From positions 372,001 through 436,000 of the forward strand of contig NZ_JAJEJQ010000001.1 of NCBI RefSeq assembly GCF_021390575.1: DNA of 64,000 nt, read 5' to 3'. A program made the translations under genes and the position numbers. Numbering within the stretch: position 1 is the stretch's first letter; each line of letters opens with the position of its first letter. The stretch comes from Paraburkholderia adhaesiva. Lineage in GTDB: Bacteria > Pseudomonadota > Gammaproteobacteria > Burkholderiales > Burkholderiaceae. This document shows positions 1-9,951 of this stretch, one piece after another. A model generated the notes under the pieces. That model was given only the letters and a program-made list of their open reading frames with translations, was not told the DNA's origin and searched no databases.

Positions 1-856
1 TGAGTGCCACTGCGACGATCAGCGTGTTCGAAATCAGGTTGCCGATCACGGGCAACAAACCCACGATGAACGTCACTGCGACGAGCATTTTCGCAAGCGG
101 CAACGGCGAGTGAAAGATCGGCAGGACGAGCAGGAGGAAGATGCCCGTGAACGTTGTGTTGATGGCCGAAATCTTCACCTGCGCGAAGACGATGCGGCGG
201 AAGGCATCGGCGAACCGCGCCACGCGCGTGACCAACGCGGTGGAAAGCGGCAGACGCAGTGCGTTCTTCTGCGCGCCGATTGCGACGATCGCGCCGATGA
301 TCATGCCGATTACGATCTGACCGAAGATGCGCGCGGCGTTCTTGCCGCCCTGGCCCAACTGGTTGGCGTGCTCGTGCATGAGCGCGACCGCTTTCACCTT
401 CAACTGATCGACGTCCACCGGCAGGTAAGCAGCGACGGCTGCGGGAATGTGCCCGCGCGCCTGGTCGACGAACACCATCATCTGGGACATGACTTTCTGG
501 ACGCTCGGCACGTCGTCCTCGAAGTGCTCGATGATGCCGACCGTGAGACCCGTCAGCACTCCCACGATCACGATCGACACCAGTACCACCGAAGCCCAGC
601 GCGCACGCTGGCTCGACATGCTCCGTTCGATGAACGGCGCGATCGTATGGACGAGCTGGTAGACGAGCATTCCCGCGAGGAGCGCTCCGAGCAGGTTCAG
701 GTGCAGAACGGCAAACAGCCCGACGACGGCCGCAATATAGCTGCCGATCTCGACGGCCGAGAGTTTCGGCAGACTCATGTCGCTCGTCAGCCGGACCGGC
801 CGCGGCCGGAGGTCGCGCACATCTTTTTCGTCTGTCGCTTCGTTGCGCTTGCCCAT
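1..856 (-). CDS. AI-2E family transporter (UPF0118/PerM-like), 3' end outside window
   Basis: Reading from an ATG at 856 toward the left edge gives 285 codons with no stop, so the C-terminus lies outside. After a charged N-terminus come hydrophobic segments at roughly residues 37-70 and 88-108, a soluble stretch of about 80 residues, then further membrane segments (including IVIGMIIGAIVAIGA and TFTGIFLLLVLP). This spacing of two early helices, a loop and a C-terminal helix bundle is typical of the AI-2E/PerM permease family in the inner membrane. The family name comes from TqsA; the substrate of this member cannot be read from sequence. It is codirectional with uvrA but separated by 107 bp. 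Confidence 0.85.
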   Translation of the reverse strand, partial: MGKRNEATDEKDVRDLRPRPVRLTSDMSLPKLSAVEIGSYIAAVVGLFAVLHLNLLGALLAGMLVYQLVHTIAPFIERSMSSQRARWASVVLVSIVIVGVLTGLTVGIIEHFEDDVPSVQKVMSQMMVFVDQARGHIPAAVAAYLPVDVDQLKVKAVALMHEHANQLGQGGKNAARIFGQIVIGMIIGAIVAIGAQKNALRLPLSTALVTRVARFADAFRRIVFAQVKISAINTTFTGIFLLLVLPIFHSPLPLAKMLVAVTFIVGLLPVIGNLISNTLIVAVAL

Positions 857-963
857 AATGGCTGTATTCCGTATTCAGACCCGGGGAAACGTCCGTTCCC
901 CGTAAATTCACTGCATTGCTGATGCTGCCCGCACGCGTTGCCGCGTTCCCCCGGGCGACTGCC

Positions 964-3855
964 TTATTGCCCCGCCGATGCCGCCAGTGCGTCCGACTGC
1001 CGTCGGAGTAGCGGCGCCAGATACCGTCCCGTAAAGCTTGCCTTCGATTTCACGACCTGCTCCGGCGTGCCCTGGGCGACGATCTGGCCTCCGCCGGCAC
1101 CGCCTTCGGGGCCCATGTCCACGATCCAGTCGGCGGTTTTAATTACATCGAGATTATGCTCGATGATCACTACGGTATTGCCCTGATCGCGGAGCCGGTG
1201 GATCACCTCCAGCAGGAGCGCAATGTCGTGGAAATGCAGGCCGGTCGTTGGCTCGTCGAGTATATACAGCGTGCGGCCGGTGTCACGCTTGGAAAGCTCA
1301 AGCGAGAGCTTCACGCGCTGCGCCTCGCCGCCCGAGAGCGTCGTGGCCGACTGGCCGAGCCGGATATAGCCAAGACCCACGTCCAGCAGCGTCTTCAGTT
1401 TGCGTGCCACCACCGGCACCGCCTTGAAGAACTCGTAGGCCTGCTCGACCGTCATGTCGAGCACCTCGCTGATATTTCTGCCCTTGTACTGCACTTCGAG
1501 CGTTTCGCGGTTGTAGCGCTTGCCGTGGCAGACGTCGCACGGAACGTACACGTCCGGCAGAAAGTGCATTTCCACCTTCAGTACGCCGTCGCCCTGGCAG
1601 GTCTCGCAGCGGCCGCCCTTCACGTTGAACGAGAAGCGACCCGACTCGTAGCCGCGCTCCTTGGCCGCCGGCACGCCCGCGAAAAGCTCGCGGATCGGCG
1701 TGAAGAGGCCCGTGTAGGTCGCCGGATTCGAGCGCGGCGTGCGGCCGATCGGCGACTGGTCGACGCTGATGACCTTGTCGAAGTGGTCCAGCCCCTCGAT
1801 CGCCTCGAACGGCGCGGGCTGAGCCGACGCGCCGTACAGATGTTGCGCAACGGCGTGGTAGAGCGTGTCGTTGATGAGCGTGGACTTGCCCGAGCCCGAG
1901 ACACCCGTCACACAGGTGAGCAGGCCCACCGGCAGGTCGAGGGTCACGTGCTTGAGGTTGTTGCCGTGGGCTTCGACGATGCGCAGACGCCGCTCGTCGG
2001 GTTCCTTGCGCTCGTCCGGGTAGTCGATGCGGCGCGAGCCCGAGAGGTACTGCCCCGTCATCGACGCCGGATCGTGCTCCACTTCTTCCGGTGTCCCCTG
2101 GGCGATCACCATGCCGCCGTGCACGCCCGCGCCCGGGCCCATGTCGACGACGTAATCGGCCATGCGGATCATGTCCTCGTCGTGCTCGACGACGATCACC
2201 GAATTGCCGAGGTCGCGCAGATGCTTGAGCGTGGAGATGAGCCGGTCGTTGTCGCGCTGATGCAGCCCGATGGACGGCTCGTCGAGCACGTACATCACCC
2301 CCGTCAGGCCCGAGCCGATCTGCGACGCGAGCCGAATGCGCTGCGCTTCGCCACCCGAGAGCGTTTCGGCGCTGCGTTCGAGCGAGAGATAGTCGAGGCC
2401 CACGTTGTTCAGGAACATCAGGCGCGCGACGATCTCCTTGACCACCTTGTCGGCGATCTCGCGCTTCGAGCCTTCGAGCCGCAGCGTCTGGAAGTAGCCG
2501 AGCGTGTCGCGCAGCGGCCAGCCGCTCACCTCGTAGATGGCGCGCGCGTGCTCGTCCGCGCCGATGCGCACGAAACGCGCTTCGCGGCGCAGGCGCGTGC
2601 CTTCGCAGTGCGGGCAGGCCTGATTGTTCTGGTACTTCGAGAGCTCCTCGCGCACGGCGACCGAATCGGTTTCGCGGTAGCGGCGCTCGAGGTTCGGGAT
2701 GATCCCTTCGAATACGTGCTCGCGCACCGAAGTCCGGCCGCGCTCGTTCATGTACGAGAACGGAATCTGCTCCTTGCCCGAGCCGTAAAGCAGGATCTTG
2801 CGCACCTTCTCGGGCAGGTCTTCGAATGCAGTGTCGATGTCGAAGTCGTAGAACACCGCCAGGCTCTGCAGCATCTGGAAGTAGAACTGGTTGCGCCGGT
2901 CCCAGCCCTTCACCGCACCCGCCGCGAGCGACAGCGACGGGTGCGCGACCACGCGCTTCGGATCGAAGAACGTGATCTGGCCGAGGCCGTCACATTCCGG
3001 GCACGCGCCCATCGGGTTGTTGAACGAGAAAAGACGCGGCTCCAGTTCCGGGATCGAGTACGAGCAGATCGGGCACGCGAACTTCGAGCTGAAGAGGTGC
3101 TCCTTGCCCGTATCCATTTCGAGCGCGATCGCGCGGCCTTCCGCGAGACGCAACGCCGTTTCGAACGACTCGGCGAGCCGCTGCTTCATGTCGGGGCGCA
3201 CCTTCAGGCGGTCCACGACCACGTCGATGGTGTGCCGCTCGCTCTTCTTGAGCTTCGGCAGCGATTCGACCTCGTAGATCTTCGCCTCGCCTTCGTTGGC
3301 CGTGCCGCCGCCCGAGCGCACCCGGAAGCGCACGAAGCCCTGGGCCTGCATGTCGTCGAAGAGTTCGACGTGCTCGCCCTTGCGGTCGGTGACCACGGGG
3401 GCGAGGATCATCAGCTTGGTCTCTTCGGGCAGCGCGAGCGCGGCGTCCACCATCTGCGAGACGCTTTGCGCCGCGAGCGCGATCTCGTGGTCGGGGCAGT
3501 ACGGCGTACCGACGCGCGCGTACAAAAGACGCAGGTAGTCGTGAATCTCCGTGACCGTGCCGACCGTCGAGCGCGGATTGTGCGACGTCGCCTTTTGCTC
3601 GATGGAAATAGCGGGTGACAGACCCTCGATCAGGTCGACGTCCGGCTTTTCCATCAGCTGCAGAAACTGGCGCGCGTAAGCCGACAGGCTCTCCACGTAG
3701 CGCCGCTGGCCCTCTGCGTACAGGGTGTCGAACGCAAGCGAGGACTTGCCCGAACCCGACAGCCCGGTGATCACCACGAGCTTGTGGCGCGGCAGGTCCA
3801 GATTGACGTTTTTCAGGTTGTGGGTTCGGGCCCCACGGATACGGATTTGTTCCAT
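964..3855 (-). CDS. uvrA: UvrABC excinuclease subunit A
   Basis: This is the damage-recognition ATPase of nucleotide excision repair, which loads UvrB. The start is the ATG at 3855 ([17 protein letters not shown]), giving 963 residues, the usual length; the open frame upstream of it is not UvrA-like. The first Walker A is GLSGSGKSS with Lys37, and a second, GVSGSGKST, lies in the C-terminal half. ABC signatures (LSGGEAQR) occur in both halves. Zinc-binding cysteine pairs are visible (CETCQGDG with [10 protein letters not shown], and CPICSYS with CPECDGLG). It is transcribed divergently from the MFS gene. I see no clear LexA box in the upstream region. Confidence 0.97.
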   Translation of the reverse strand: MEQIRIRGARTHNLKNVNLDLPRHKLVVITGLSGSGKSSLAFDTLYAEGQRRYVESLSAYARQFLQLMEKPDVDLIEGLSPAISIEQKATSHNPRSTVGTVTEIHDYLRLLYARVGTPYCPDHEIALAAQSVSQMVDAALALPEETKLMILAPVVTDRKGEHVELFDDMQAQGFVRFRVRSGGGTANEGEAKIYEVESLPKLKKSERHTIDVVVDRLKVRPDMKQRLAESFETALRLAEGRAIALEMDTGKEHLFSSKFACPICSYSIPELEPRLFSFNNPMGACPECDGLGQITFFDPKRVVAHPSLSLAAGAVKGWDRRNQFYFQMLQSLAVFYDFDIDTAFEDLPEKVRKILLYGSGKEQIPFSYMNERGRTSVREHVFEGIIPNLERRYRETDSVAVREELSKYQNNQACPHCEGTRLRREARFVRIGADEHARAIYEVSGWPLRDTLGYFQTLRLEGSKREIADKVVKEIVARLMFLNNVGLDYLSLERSAETLSGGEAQRIRLASQIGSGLTGVMYVLDEPSIGLHQRDNDRLISTLKHLRDLGNSVIVVEHDEDMIRMADYVVDMGPGAGVHGGMVIAQGTPEEVEHDPASMTGQYLSGSRRIDYPDERKEPDERRLRIVEAHGNNLKHVTLDLPVGLLTCVTGVSGSGKSTLINDTLYHAVAQHLYGASAQPAPFEAIEGLDHFDKVISVDQSPIGRTPRSNPATYTGLFTPIRELFAGVPAAKERGYESGRFSFNVKGGRCETCQGDGVLKVEMHFLPDVYVPCDVCHGKRYNRETLEVQYKGRNISEVLDMTVEQAYEFFKAVPVVARKLKTLLDVGLGYIRLGQSATTLSGGEAQRVKLSLELSKRDTGRTLYILDEPTTGLHFHDIALLLEVIHRLRDQGNTVVIIEHNLDVIKTADWIVDMGPEGGAGGGQIVAQGTPEQVVKSKASFTGRYLAPLLRRQSDALAASAGQ

Positions 3856-4295
3856 GAACCTGCGGGAGAAAGGGAGGCTAAACCTGCTACTATAACGACT
3901 TTTCCAGACCGCCGTTACGGGTTGCTGACGGTTCGTGAAGGTCCTCGAAAGGCATACCACGGGCAGATTTCAGGCCATTGTGCGGAGCACTACGCGGAGC
4001 AATACGCGAATCACCGCGCGAATCACCGCGCGGGACCACTGCGGGGATGAGGCGCCGCCGGCCGGAGCGCGTGCGAAGGCAGGCTGCCCGTTCAGCATCG
4101 TAGATGGGGCGTTCGCGCGCCGTTGCAAGACGGTACCGGGGATGCGCCAGCGTTGGCAGGCGCGTTGCGCCGGGGCCGCGGGGGCGCCACAGTCGCAGGA
4201 TCGTCAAGCACGAAGCCATTACGGCAATAACGAAGTCCGCCTTCATCTGCTTCCACTTCTGCGGACAGCGGCGGCGCAATCAGAACACGTTCCCG
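3856..4295. other. Divergent uvrA / MFS intergenic region
   Basis: This 440-bp gap separates two divergent genes. It contains a plausible minus-strand -10 element (TATAGT, about 3894-3889) for uvrA and a five-copy 12-bp tandem repeat listed separately. Open frames here overlap each other and look like neither neighbour, so I call no gene. Confidence 0.5.
3981..4040. repeat. 12-bp tandem repeat, five copies
   Basis: Five consecutive 12-mers can be laid out: TGCGGAGCACTA, CGCGGAGCAATA, CGCGAATCACCG twice identically, then CGCGGGACCACT. Copies diverge toward both ends and the two identical copies are central, as in a slippage-generated repeat. It lies between uvrA and the MFS gene, outside any convincing coding sequence. 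Confidence 0.7.
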
Positions 4296-5483
4296 ATGTC
4301 CATTCCGTCTGCCACCTCCTCACGCATGAGCGCGCCCGAATTGCGCGCGACCGTGTCGCTCGCCGCGATCTTCGCGCTGCGCATGCTGGGCCTCTTCATG
4401 ATCATGCCGGTGTTTTCTGTCTACGCGAAAACGATTCCCGGCGGCGACAACCTGCTGCTCGTCGGCGTCGCGCTCGGCGCCTATGGCGTCACGCAATCGC
4501 TCCTCTACATCTTCTACGGCTGGCTTTCCGACAAGGTCGGCCGCAAGCCGGTCATTGCCGCAGGCCTCGTCATTTTTGCCATCGGCAGCTTCGTGGCCGC
4601 GTTCGGGCACGACATCACGTGGATCATCATCGGACGGGTGATTCAGGGCATGGGCGCGGTGTCGTCGGCCGTGCTCGCCTTCATCGCCGACCTCACCGCC
4701 GAAGAGCACCGCACCAAGGCCATGGCGATGGTCGGCGGCTCGATCGGCATGTCGTTCGCCGTGGCGATCGTGGGCGCGCCGATCGTGTTCCACTGGGTCG
4801 GCATGAGCGGACTCTTCACGCTCGTCGGCGTGTTTTCGATCCTCGCTGTGGGCGTCGTGCTCTGGGTAGTGCCCGACGCACCGAAGCCCGTGCACGTGCG
4901 CGCGCCATTCGCTGAAGTGCTGCACAACGTCGAACTGCTGCGCCTGAATTTCGGTGTGCTGGTGCTGCACGCGACGCAGACGGCGCTCTTCCTCGTCGTG
5001 CCGCGCCTGCTCGTCGATGCGGGCCTCCCGGTCAAGTCGCACTGGATGATCTATCTGCCGGTGATGGGCCTCGCCTTCGTCCTGATGGTTCCGGCCATCA
5101 TCGCCGCCGAAAAGCGGGGCAAGATGAAGGCGGTGCTGGTCTCTGCGATCGGCCTTATCCTTATTGGCCAGCTTTTGCTCGGCTCGCTGTCGCATACACT
5201 TACGATCGTGGCGTCAGTGCTTTTCATCTATTTCCTCGGCTTCAATATTCTGGAAGCGTCGCAGCCGTCGCTGGTGTCGAAGCTCGCGCCGGGTGCGCGC
5301 AAGGGCGCTGCGACGGGCGTGTACAACACGACGCAGTCGATCGGCCTGGCCCTCGGCGGTGTGGTCGGCGGCTGGCTGCTCAAGCACGGTGGTGCGAGCA
5401 CGGTTTTCTATACGTGCTCTGGGCTTGTCTTGTGCTGGCTTATAATCGCGGCCTATATGAAGGCGCCGCCGAAGCGCGCCTGA
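4296..5483 (+). CDS. MFS transporter, YajR-like core
   Basis: A 395-residue inner-membrane transporter of the major facilitator superfamily with about 12 membrane helices. N-terminal [19 protein letters not shown] and motif [12 protein letters not shown] closely resemble Escherichia coli YajR, as does the ending [20 protein letters not shown] region. YajR carries a C-terminal cytoplasmic YAM domain; this protein stops after the last helix ([13 protein letters not shown]), so that domain is absent. The start is taken as ATG 4296; ATG 4326 (MSAPELRAT) is equally possible. It lies 106 bp upstream of ssb. The substrate is unknown. Confidence 0.88.
   Translation: MSIPSATSSRMSAPELRATVSLAAIFALRMLGLFMIMPVFSVYAKTIPGGDNLLLVGVALGAYGVTQSLLYIFYGWLSDKVGRKPVIAAGLVIFAIGSFVAAFGHDITWIIIGRVIQGMGAVSSAVLAFIADLTAEEHRTKAMAMVGGSIGMSFAVAIVGAPIVFHWVGMSGLFTLVGVFSILAVGVVLWVVPDAPKPVHVRAPFAEVLHNVELLRLNFGVLVLHATQTALFLVVPRLLVDAGLPVKSHWMIYLPVMGLAFVLMVPAIIAAEKRGKMKAVLVSAIGLILIGQLLLGSLSHTLTIVASVLFIYFLGFNILEASQPSLVSKLAPGARKGAATGVYNTTQSIGLALGGVVGGWLLKHGGASTVFYTCSGLVLCWLIIAAYMKAPPKRA
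5441..5446 (+). promoter_or_regulatory. Candidate -10 element for ssb
   Basis: A perfect TATAAT lies in the last codons of the MFS gene, about 145 bp before the ssb start. No good -35 hexamer sits at 17 +/- 1 bp, so this is tentative. Confidence 0.3.
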
Positions 5484-5589
5484 TATCGGTCGAACAGTAT
5501 TCGCGGAGGCGGTCCGCACGCGAGCGGCGACAGCCGCCACGCATGCGCCGCGAGGCCGCTCCTCGCAACGGAATCAACAGGAGAAATTC

Positions 5590-6111
5590 ATGGCATCCGT
5601 GAACAAGGTCATTCTCGTCGGCAACCTCGGTGCTGATCCGGAAGTGCGCTATCTGCCGAGCGGCGATGCGGTGGCGAATATCCGCCTCGCCACGACCGAT
5701 CGCTACAAGGACAAGGCGTCCGGTGACTTCAAGGAAATGACCGAATGGCACCGCGTGTCGTTCTTCGGCCGCCTGGCCGAGATCGTGTCGGAGTATTTGA
5801 AGAAGGGTTCGTCGGTGTACATCGAGGGCCGTATCCGCACGCGCAAGTGGCAGGCGCAGGACGGCACCGACCGTTACTCGACGGAAATCGTCGCGGACCA
5901 GATGCAGATGCTGGGCGGCCGCAGCGGCGGCGCGTCGATGGGCGGCGACGACGGCGGCTACAGCCGCGAACCGGCTGAACAGCGCGGCGGCGGCCGTGCG
6001 TCGGGCGGTGGCGGTGCGCCGCGCGCGAGCAGCGGCGGCGGCGGTGGCGGCCGTTCGAACGCGCCGGCCGGCGGTGGATTCGACGAAATGGACGACGATA
6101 TTCCGTTTTGA
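5590..6111 (+). CDS. ssb: Single-stranded DNA-binding protein
   Basis: A 173-residue SSB that coats single-stranded DNA in replication, recombination and repair. The N-terminal OB-fold ([20 protein letters not shown], then [21 protein letters not shown]) spans about residues 1-110. A Gly-rich flexible linker follows, and the acidic tip ends DDDIPF, the conserved partner-binding tail. AGGAGA lies just before the ATG. Linkage to uvrA is common in proteobacteria. A strong terminator follows directly. Confidence 0.98.
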   Translation: MASVNKVILVGNLGADPEVRYLPSGDAVANIRLATTDRYKDKASGDFKEMTEWHRVSFFGRLAEIVSEYLKKGSSVYIEGRIRTRKWQAQDGTDRYSTEIVADQMQMLGGRSGGASMGGDDGGYSREPAEQRGGGRASGGGGAPRASSGGGGGGRSNAPAGGGFDEMDDDIPF

Positions 6112-6136
6112 CGCTTAGCGTAGAACAGTCGGAAAC

Positions 6137-6174
6137 AAAAGGCCCGCAACCGGATGGTTGCGGGCCTTTTTCTT
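6137..6174 (+). terminator. Rho-independent terminator of ssb
   Basis: GGCCCGCAACC pairs with GGTTGCGGGCC around a short loop, followed by TTTTTC. The stem is preceded by AAAA, so it could also serve the convergent chemoreceptor-like gene on the minus strand. Confidence 0.9.
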
Positions 6175-6253
6175 CTTCCCGACCGTTGTGACCTTTTCGG
6201 TAAGTCGCCTGCTTCCAGACTGCGCAGAACGGCTCACCATGCCGAACCATTCG

Positions 6254-7693
6254 TCAATGATTCCCGCCGGCACCTTCCGTCGAATAGGCGACGCGAACCG
6301 CACCCCAGTGCCTTCCTCGCACCAGAATCGGCGCCGAAGCATCTTTCATCACGATGCGCGTGCCGTTGCCCATCTCGCGGCTATACGTTTGAACAAGAAA
6401 TGCGCTTCGGCTATTCACCGCGGCCATCGCCGTCCGGTCTTTGAAGAAGCGGCGGTTTCGGCAATTGGCTTCGTTCCAGACGGGATCGTCGGATTGAGGT
6501 AACGAGTACTGCGCGTGGTTCGTCGGAAGGTAGCCGTTTCGGTCGAACGCACAGCAGATTCGTATCCGCTTGTCGATCTGAAGCGCCTGATCCTGAATTT
6601 GCGGCAAAACCCGGTCGCACAGATTGGTGAAGGGGCTCAAAAACTGAGCCGGCGATGAACGCTGAATGGGCGTGTAGTCGTTCGAAAACAGGTCTGCCTC
6701 GCTGATCTGTCCGGCGCCGAGAGCACGCTCGAAAGCGCTCGACACGTCGGCGGCGACGCGTTCCGCCACGCCAATGAACAGTGCATCGGACGTACTGCCG
6801 CCAGCGGCGGCGACTTCGCCGAGCAGCCGGTCGGAAACAAGCAGAACGTCGGCGAGACGCTCCCGCGCAGTCGCAACGAGATCATGCGAGGACGTGGCAT
6901 TTTCGTAAATCGACGAAACGAGCTGAACGACAGACTGGCAATCCGATTCGACGACATCCGACGTGGAGACCGTCGAACTGGCTTGCGCATGGAGCTCTGC
7001 GATCGCCTTGTCGGTAGCGGCAATCGTCGAGCCGATTCGCGTCGTCGTTTCATCCACCACGCTTGCCCGTCGCACATTCTCTTTGCTTAGCTCCAGAAGC
7101 GCCGAGGTTTCGGAGGCGAGATGGCCGATGGTGCTTTCAATCTCGACAGCTGCGGCATTCGATTGGGCCGCGAGTTGCTTCACCGCCGATGCCACCACGG
7201 CGAAGCTTCTTCCAGCGTTACCCGCTTTGGCCGCTTCAATGGCCGCGTTCAGCGAAAGCAGGTTCGTCTGCTTCGACAGCATCGTGATGGTCTCGGCCGC
7301 TTTGGCGACTCGCCCCAGCACGTCGTGCAGCACATTGATGCGAGAGCCAATGTCGGCCGTTCCACGGACCAGTTGCTGCACCTCATCCAGCGATGAACCG
7401 ATATCTTTCGTCGAGTCGCTAATTCGCTCCGCGGCGTCGCGTCCTGTCTGCTCCGCACGAGCAGCGGCTCTGCCCATCTCGCGGTTGTGTTCCGTGAGCT
7501 TTTCGGACAACCCGTGCAGTTGCTCGCACGCACGCGATACGTCTCCCGTCGACGATCTCACGCGCTCGACTTCGCCGTCGATCTGGCAAATGCTAACCCC
7601 AAGCTTGTCGACGCTGGATGCCATCGACTCCAGCAGCGCACTGCGCGACGCCTTTTGCGTTCGTCGCGAGTGGAATCTCGTCAGTATTGCCAT
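6254..7693 (-). CDS. Soluble methyl-accepting chemotaxis-type protein with C-terminal sensor-like domain
   Basis: A 479-residue protein with no membrane helix. The MCP signalling coiled coil is N-terminal (about residues 20-300). Its hairpin tip is well conserved (SKQTNLLSLNAAIEAAKAG, then GRSFAVVASAVKQLA), which is the region that contacts CheA and CheW. The last about 150 residues form a separate globular domain (CCAFDRNGYLPTNHAQYS, DPVWNEANCRNRRFFKDRT, then VRGRHWGAVRVAY) found at the C-terminus of other cytoplasmic receptors. The order is inverted relative to transmembrane receptors, so it probably senses an intracellular or redox-type signal; that is inference. No chemotaxis genes flank it. 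Confidence 0.85.
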   Translation of the reverse strand: MAILTRFHSRRTQKASRSALLESMASSVDKLGVSICQIDGEVERVRSSTGDVSRACEQLHGLSEKLTEHNREMGRAAARAEQTGRDAAERISDSTKDIGSSLDEVQQLVRGTADIGSRINVLHDVLGRVAKAAETITMLSKQTNLLSLNAAIEAAKAGNAGRSFAVVASAVKQLAAQSNAAAVEIESTIGHLASETSALLELSKENVRRASVVDETTTRIGSTIAATDKAIAELHAQASSTVSTSDVVESDCQSVVQLVSSIYENATSSHDLVATARERLADVLLVSDRLLGEVAAAGGSTSDALFIGVAERVAADVSSAFERALGAGQISEADLFSNDYTPIQRSSPAQFLSPFTNLCDRVLPQIQDQALQIDKRIRICCAFDRNGYLPTNHAQYSLPQSDDPVWNEANCRNRRFFKDRTAMAAVNSRSAFLVQTYSREMGNGTRIVMKDASAPILVRGRHWGAVRVAYSTEGAGGNH

Positions 7694-8468
7694 CTAATGG
7701 TTATCCGTTCTTGTATGAGACCGGTCGAGAACAGCCGCCAACAAGGCGTCAGACGTGCCTGCCCGTTACATGCGCTGGCATGCCTGACAGCCCCGCACAC
7801 GCTGAAATCCCGCTGTCGGTCCACGGCTAGGTAACCGACAACGCATATTTCATTCAAAATCATAAGCCGACCGGACGGTCGATTTTAAGACTTTACCTGT
7901 GCGGAAATGTCGTCGGGGAAACCCTAATGCGTTTTATGCGTATTGGATTTCGATGGCTGAAGTCTACGGCTGGCGTCGAGGAAAATCGTGAGCCAATGGG
8001 GAGGCGCTTGACGTGTCCCAACGGTCGCAAGGTTCGGGATCGAGAGCCCTCGTGGTCTCTGGAACTGTGCCGAAGTGGAATGACGCAAGTGAACTACAAG
8101 GCTCATTTTCGGGCGGATTTCTCGTGGCGTGAAAATCGTCTTGTGCGTGCGGACATTTTCAATGGGCAGACTCACTGTCGACTCGAGCGTTCGCACGATG
8201 TACCGTTTTCAGTGCCGCGTTTGATAATCCGTCGCAAACCGTCAAAATGTCACCGACCCAGGCACGGTGGCCCGAGCGTCGCCGGGGTGCTGGGCGCGCG
8301 TCAGGCCGACGACGTTGACGCGAGCCCCGGACACCAGATCCCGGCACGCAACACAACACAATGCCCGTCGGCCTCACGCTCGCGCAGCGCCGTGAAGCCG
8401 CGCCGCGCGATGGCCCAATGGCGTACGCGGTCCACCGTCCACATCTACCTTTCCCCGGAAGACCGATT
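7694..8468. other. 775-bp intergenic region, no supported gene
   Basis: The gap lies between the divergently transcribed chemoreceptor-like gene and the dehydratase gene. A 14-bp hairpin, CGACCG-GA-CGGTCG, is at 7868-7881, next to AT-rich sequence. Open frames on both strands (for example 7927-8472) have arginine-rich, low-complexity translations unlike any family I recognise, so I call none of them. Confidence 0.5.
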
Positions 8469-9434
8469 ATGAGCACCCTCCCGATTTCCTTCGATGACGT
8501 CGCCGCCGCGCACGAGCGCATCCGTGGCGTCGCGCACCGCACGCCGGTGCTCACGTCGCGTACCGCCAACGAACGGGCGGGCGCGGAACTCTTCTTCAAG
8601 TGCGAGAACCTCCAGCGCATGGGCGCGTTCAAGTTCCGTGGCGCGTACAACGCCATCGCCCAGTTCACGCCCGAACAGAAGGCGGGCGGCGTCATCACGT
8701 TCTCGTCGGGAAACCATGCGCAGGCGATTGCACTGTCGGCGAAGCTGCTCGGCGTGAAGGCCGTGATCGTGATGCCGCATGACGCGCCCGCGATCAAGGT
8801 CGCCGCGACGCAAGGCTACGGCGGCGAAGTCATCTTCTACGACCGTTATACCGAGGACCGCGAGGCACTCGGCAAGCGTCTCGCCGCCGAGCGCGGCCTG
8901 ACGCTGATTCCACCCTACGACCACCCGCACGTCATGGCCGGGCAGGGCACCGCGGCAAAGGAGCTCTTCGAGGAAACCGGGCCGCTCGACATGCTGTTCG
9001 TTCCGCTCGGCGGCGGCGGCTTGCTCTCGGGATGCGCTACGGCGGCACACGCGCTCGCTCCTGCGTGTACGGTGATCGGCGTCGAGCCCGAGGCGGGCAA
9101 TGACGGCCAGCGCAGCCTGCAGACCGGCTCGATCGTCCATATCGACACGCCGAAGACCATCGCCGACGGCGCGCAGACGCAGCATCTCGGCCAGTACACC
9201 TTCGCGGTGATTCGCGAGCGCGTGCGCGAGATCGTCACGGTGAGCGACGCCGAACTCGTCGACACGATGAAATTCTTTGCGAGCCGCATGAAGATCGTCG
9301 TCGAGCCGACTGGCTGTCTCGCGGCGGCGGCGGTGCTCGAAGGAAAGGTGGACGTGCGCGGCAAGCGTGTGGGCATCGTATTGTCGGGCGGAAATGTCGA
9401 CTTGTTGCGCTTTGCGGAGCTGGTTGGCGCGTAA
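8469..9434 (+). CDS. PLP-dependent threonine dehydratase / serine racemase family enzyme
   Basis: A 321-residue fold-type II PLP enzyme without a C-terminal ACT regulatory domain, unlike IlvA. The PLP lysine is Lys55 in GAFKFRGAYNA. The SSGNHAQAIALSAKLLG substrate loop and the glycine-rich phosphate cradle LGGGGLLSG are present. Length and motifs fit catabolic threonine ammonia-lyase, serine racemase and threo-3-hydroxyaspartate dehydratase, which cannot be separated by eye. The start is ATG 8469, because upstream codons do not resemble the family. It stands alone between large intergenic gaps. Confidence 0.9.
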   Translation: MSTLPISFDDVAAAHERIRGVAHRTPVLTSRTANERAGAELFFKCENLQRMGAFKFRGAYNAIAQFTPEQKAGGVITFSSGNHAQAIALSAKLLGVKAVIVMPHDAPAIKVAATQGYGGEVIFYDRYTEDREALGKRLAAERGLTLIPPYDHPHVMAGQGTAAKELFEETGPLDMLFVPLGGGGLLSGCATAAHALAPACTVIGVEPEAGNDGQRSLQTGSIVHIDTPKTIADGAQTQHLGQYTFAVIRERVREIVTVSDAELVDTMKFFASRMKIVVEPTGCLAAAAVLEGKVDVRGKRVGIVLSGGNVDLLRFAELVGA

Positions 9435-9951
9435 CGCTGGCGGCAGGGAACCTCGGCGCGCCAGTTGTCCGCACGGCCAGGCCGTTCGGCGAGCGCAGCG
9501 CCAGCGTTCGTGACGTGTGGGTTTGCGCCCGGGCGCGCTGGCTGCGGATGGATCCCGGCAGCGGCGCGATATCGCGCTATCGGCTGAGCTGCCCGCGTGG
9601 ACGGATAGCGGGGCGCACGCGTGTGAGCGCGCGTGATAGCGAGCGGGGCCGACCAGGCGCTCGCTGCCCTCGGCTGTTGAAAAGGGATCATCGGAATGCG
9701 GTCGTATGTTGGTCGTCAGTTAATTGATTTCTACAACTAATCTAATTTCAGATTTAACGGACGCTTGACGTTTCGGAAATCTCCGATTTCGGCAGTCCGG
9801 ATTGGATGGTCATATACATAACCTTGCTGCCTGGCGTTGCCATCGGCGGCGGGAAGCAAATCAGGCCGCAAAACAGGCAGCACAGCGGACGTTTCTCCGC
9901 ATCGCTGTGAGTGCGCCTTCCGGATCCATCCATCATCGAGAGATTGCCAAC
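9435..9951. other. 517-bp intergenic region upstream of the response-regulator cluster
   Basis: No convincing gene is seen. The first 280 bp are GC-rich. The stretch 9720-9800 is distinctly AT-richer and carries the inverted repeats listed separately. It is the likely promoter region of the three-regulator cluster. Confidence 0.5.
9739..9790 (+). promoter_or_regulatory. Inverted repeats in the probable promoter region of the response regulators
   Basis: Two inverted repeats lie close together: AATCT-6 bp-AGATT at 9739-9754 and GAAATC-TCC-GATTTC at 9776-9790. A -35-like TTGACG falls between them at about 9765-9770. Paired sites near a -35 would suit binding by dimeric NarL/RcsB-type regulators and autoregulation, but no experiment or consensus match supports this. 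Confidence 0.35.

Noticed and set aside
1156..3618. 820-codon open frame antisense to uvrA
   Set aside because: It mirrors uvrA codons in high-GC DNA and its translation is Arg/His/Asp-rich with no family pattern.
7927..8472. 181-codon frame in the gap before the dehydratase gene
   Set aside because: No SD, low-complexity and unlike any family; ends inside the dehydratase start region.
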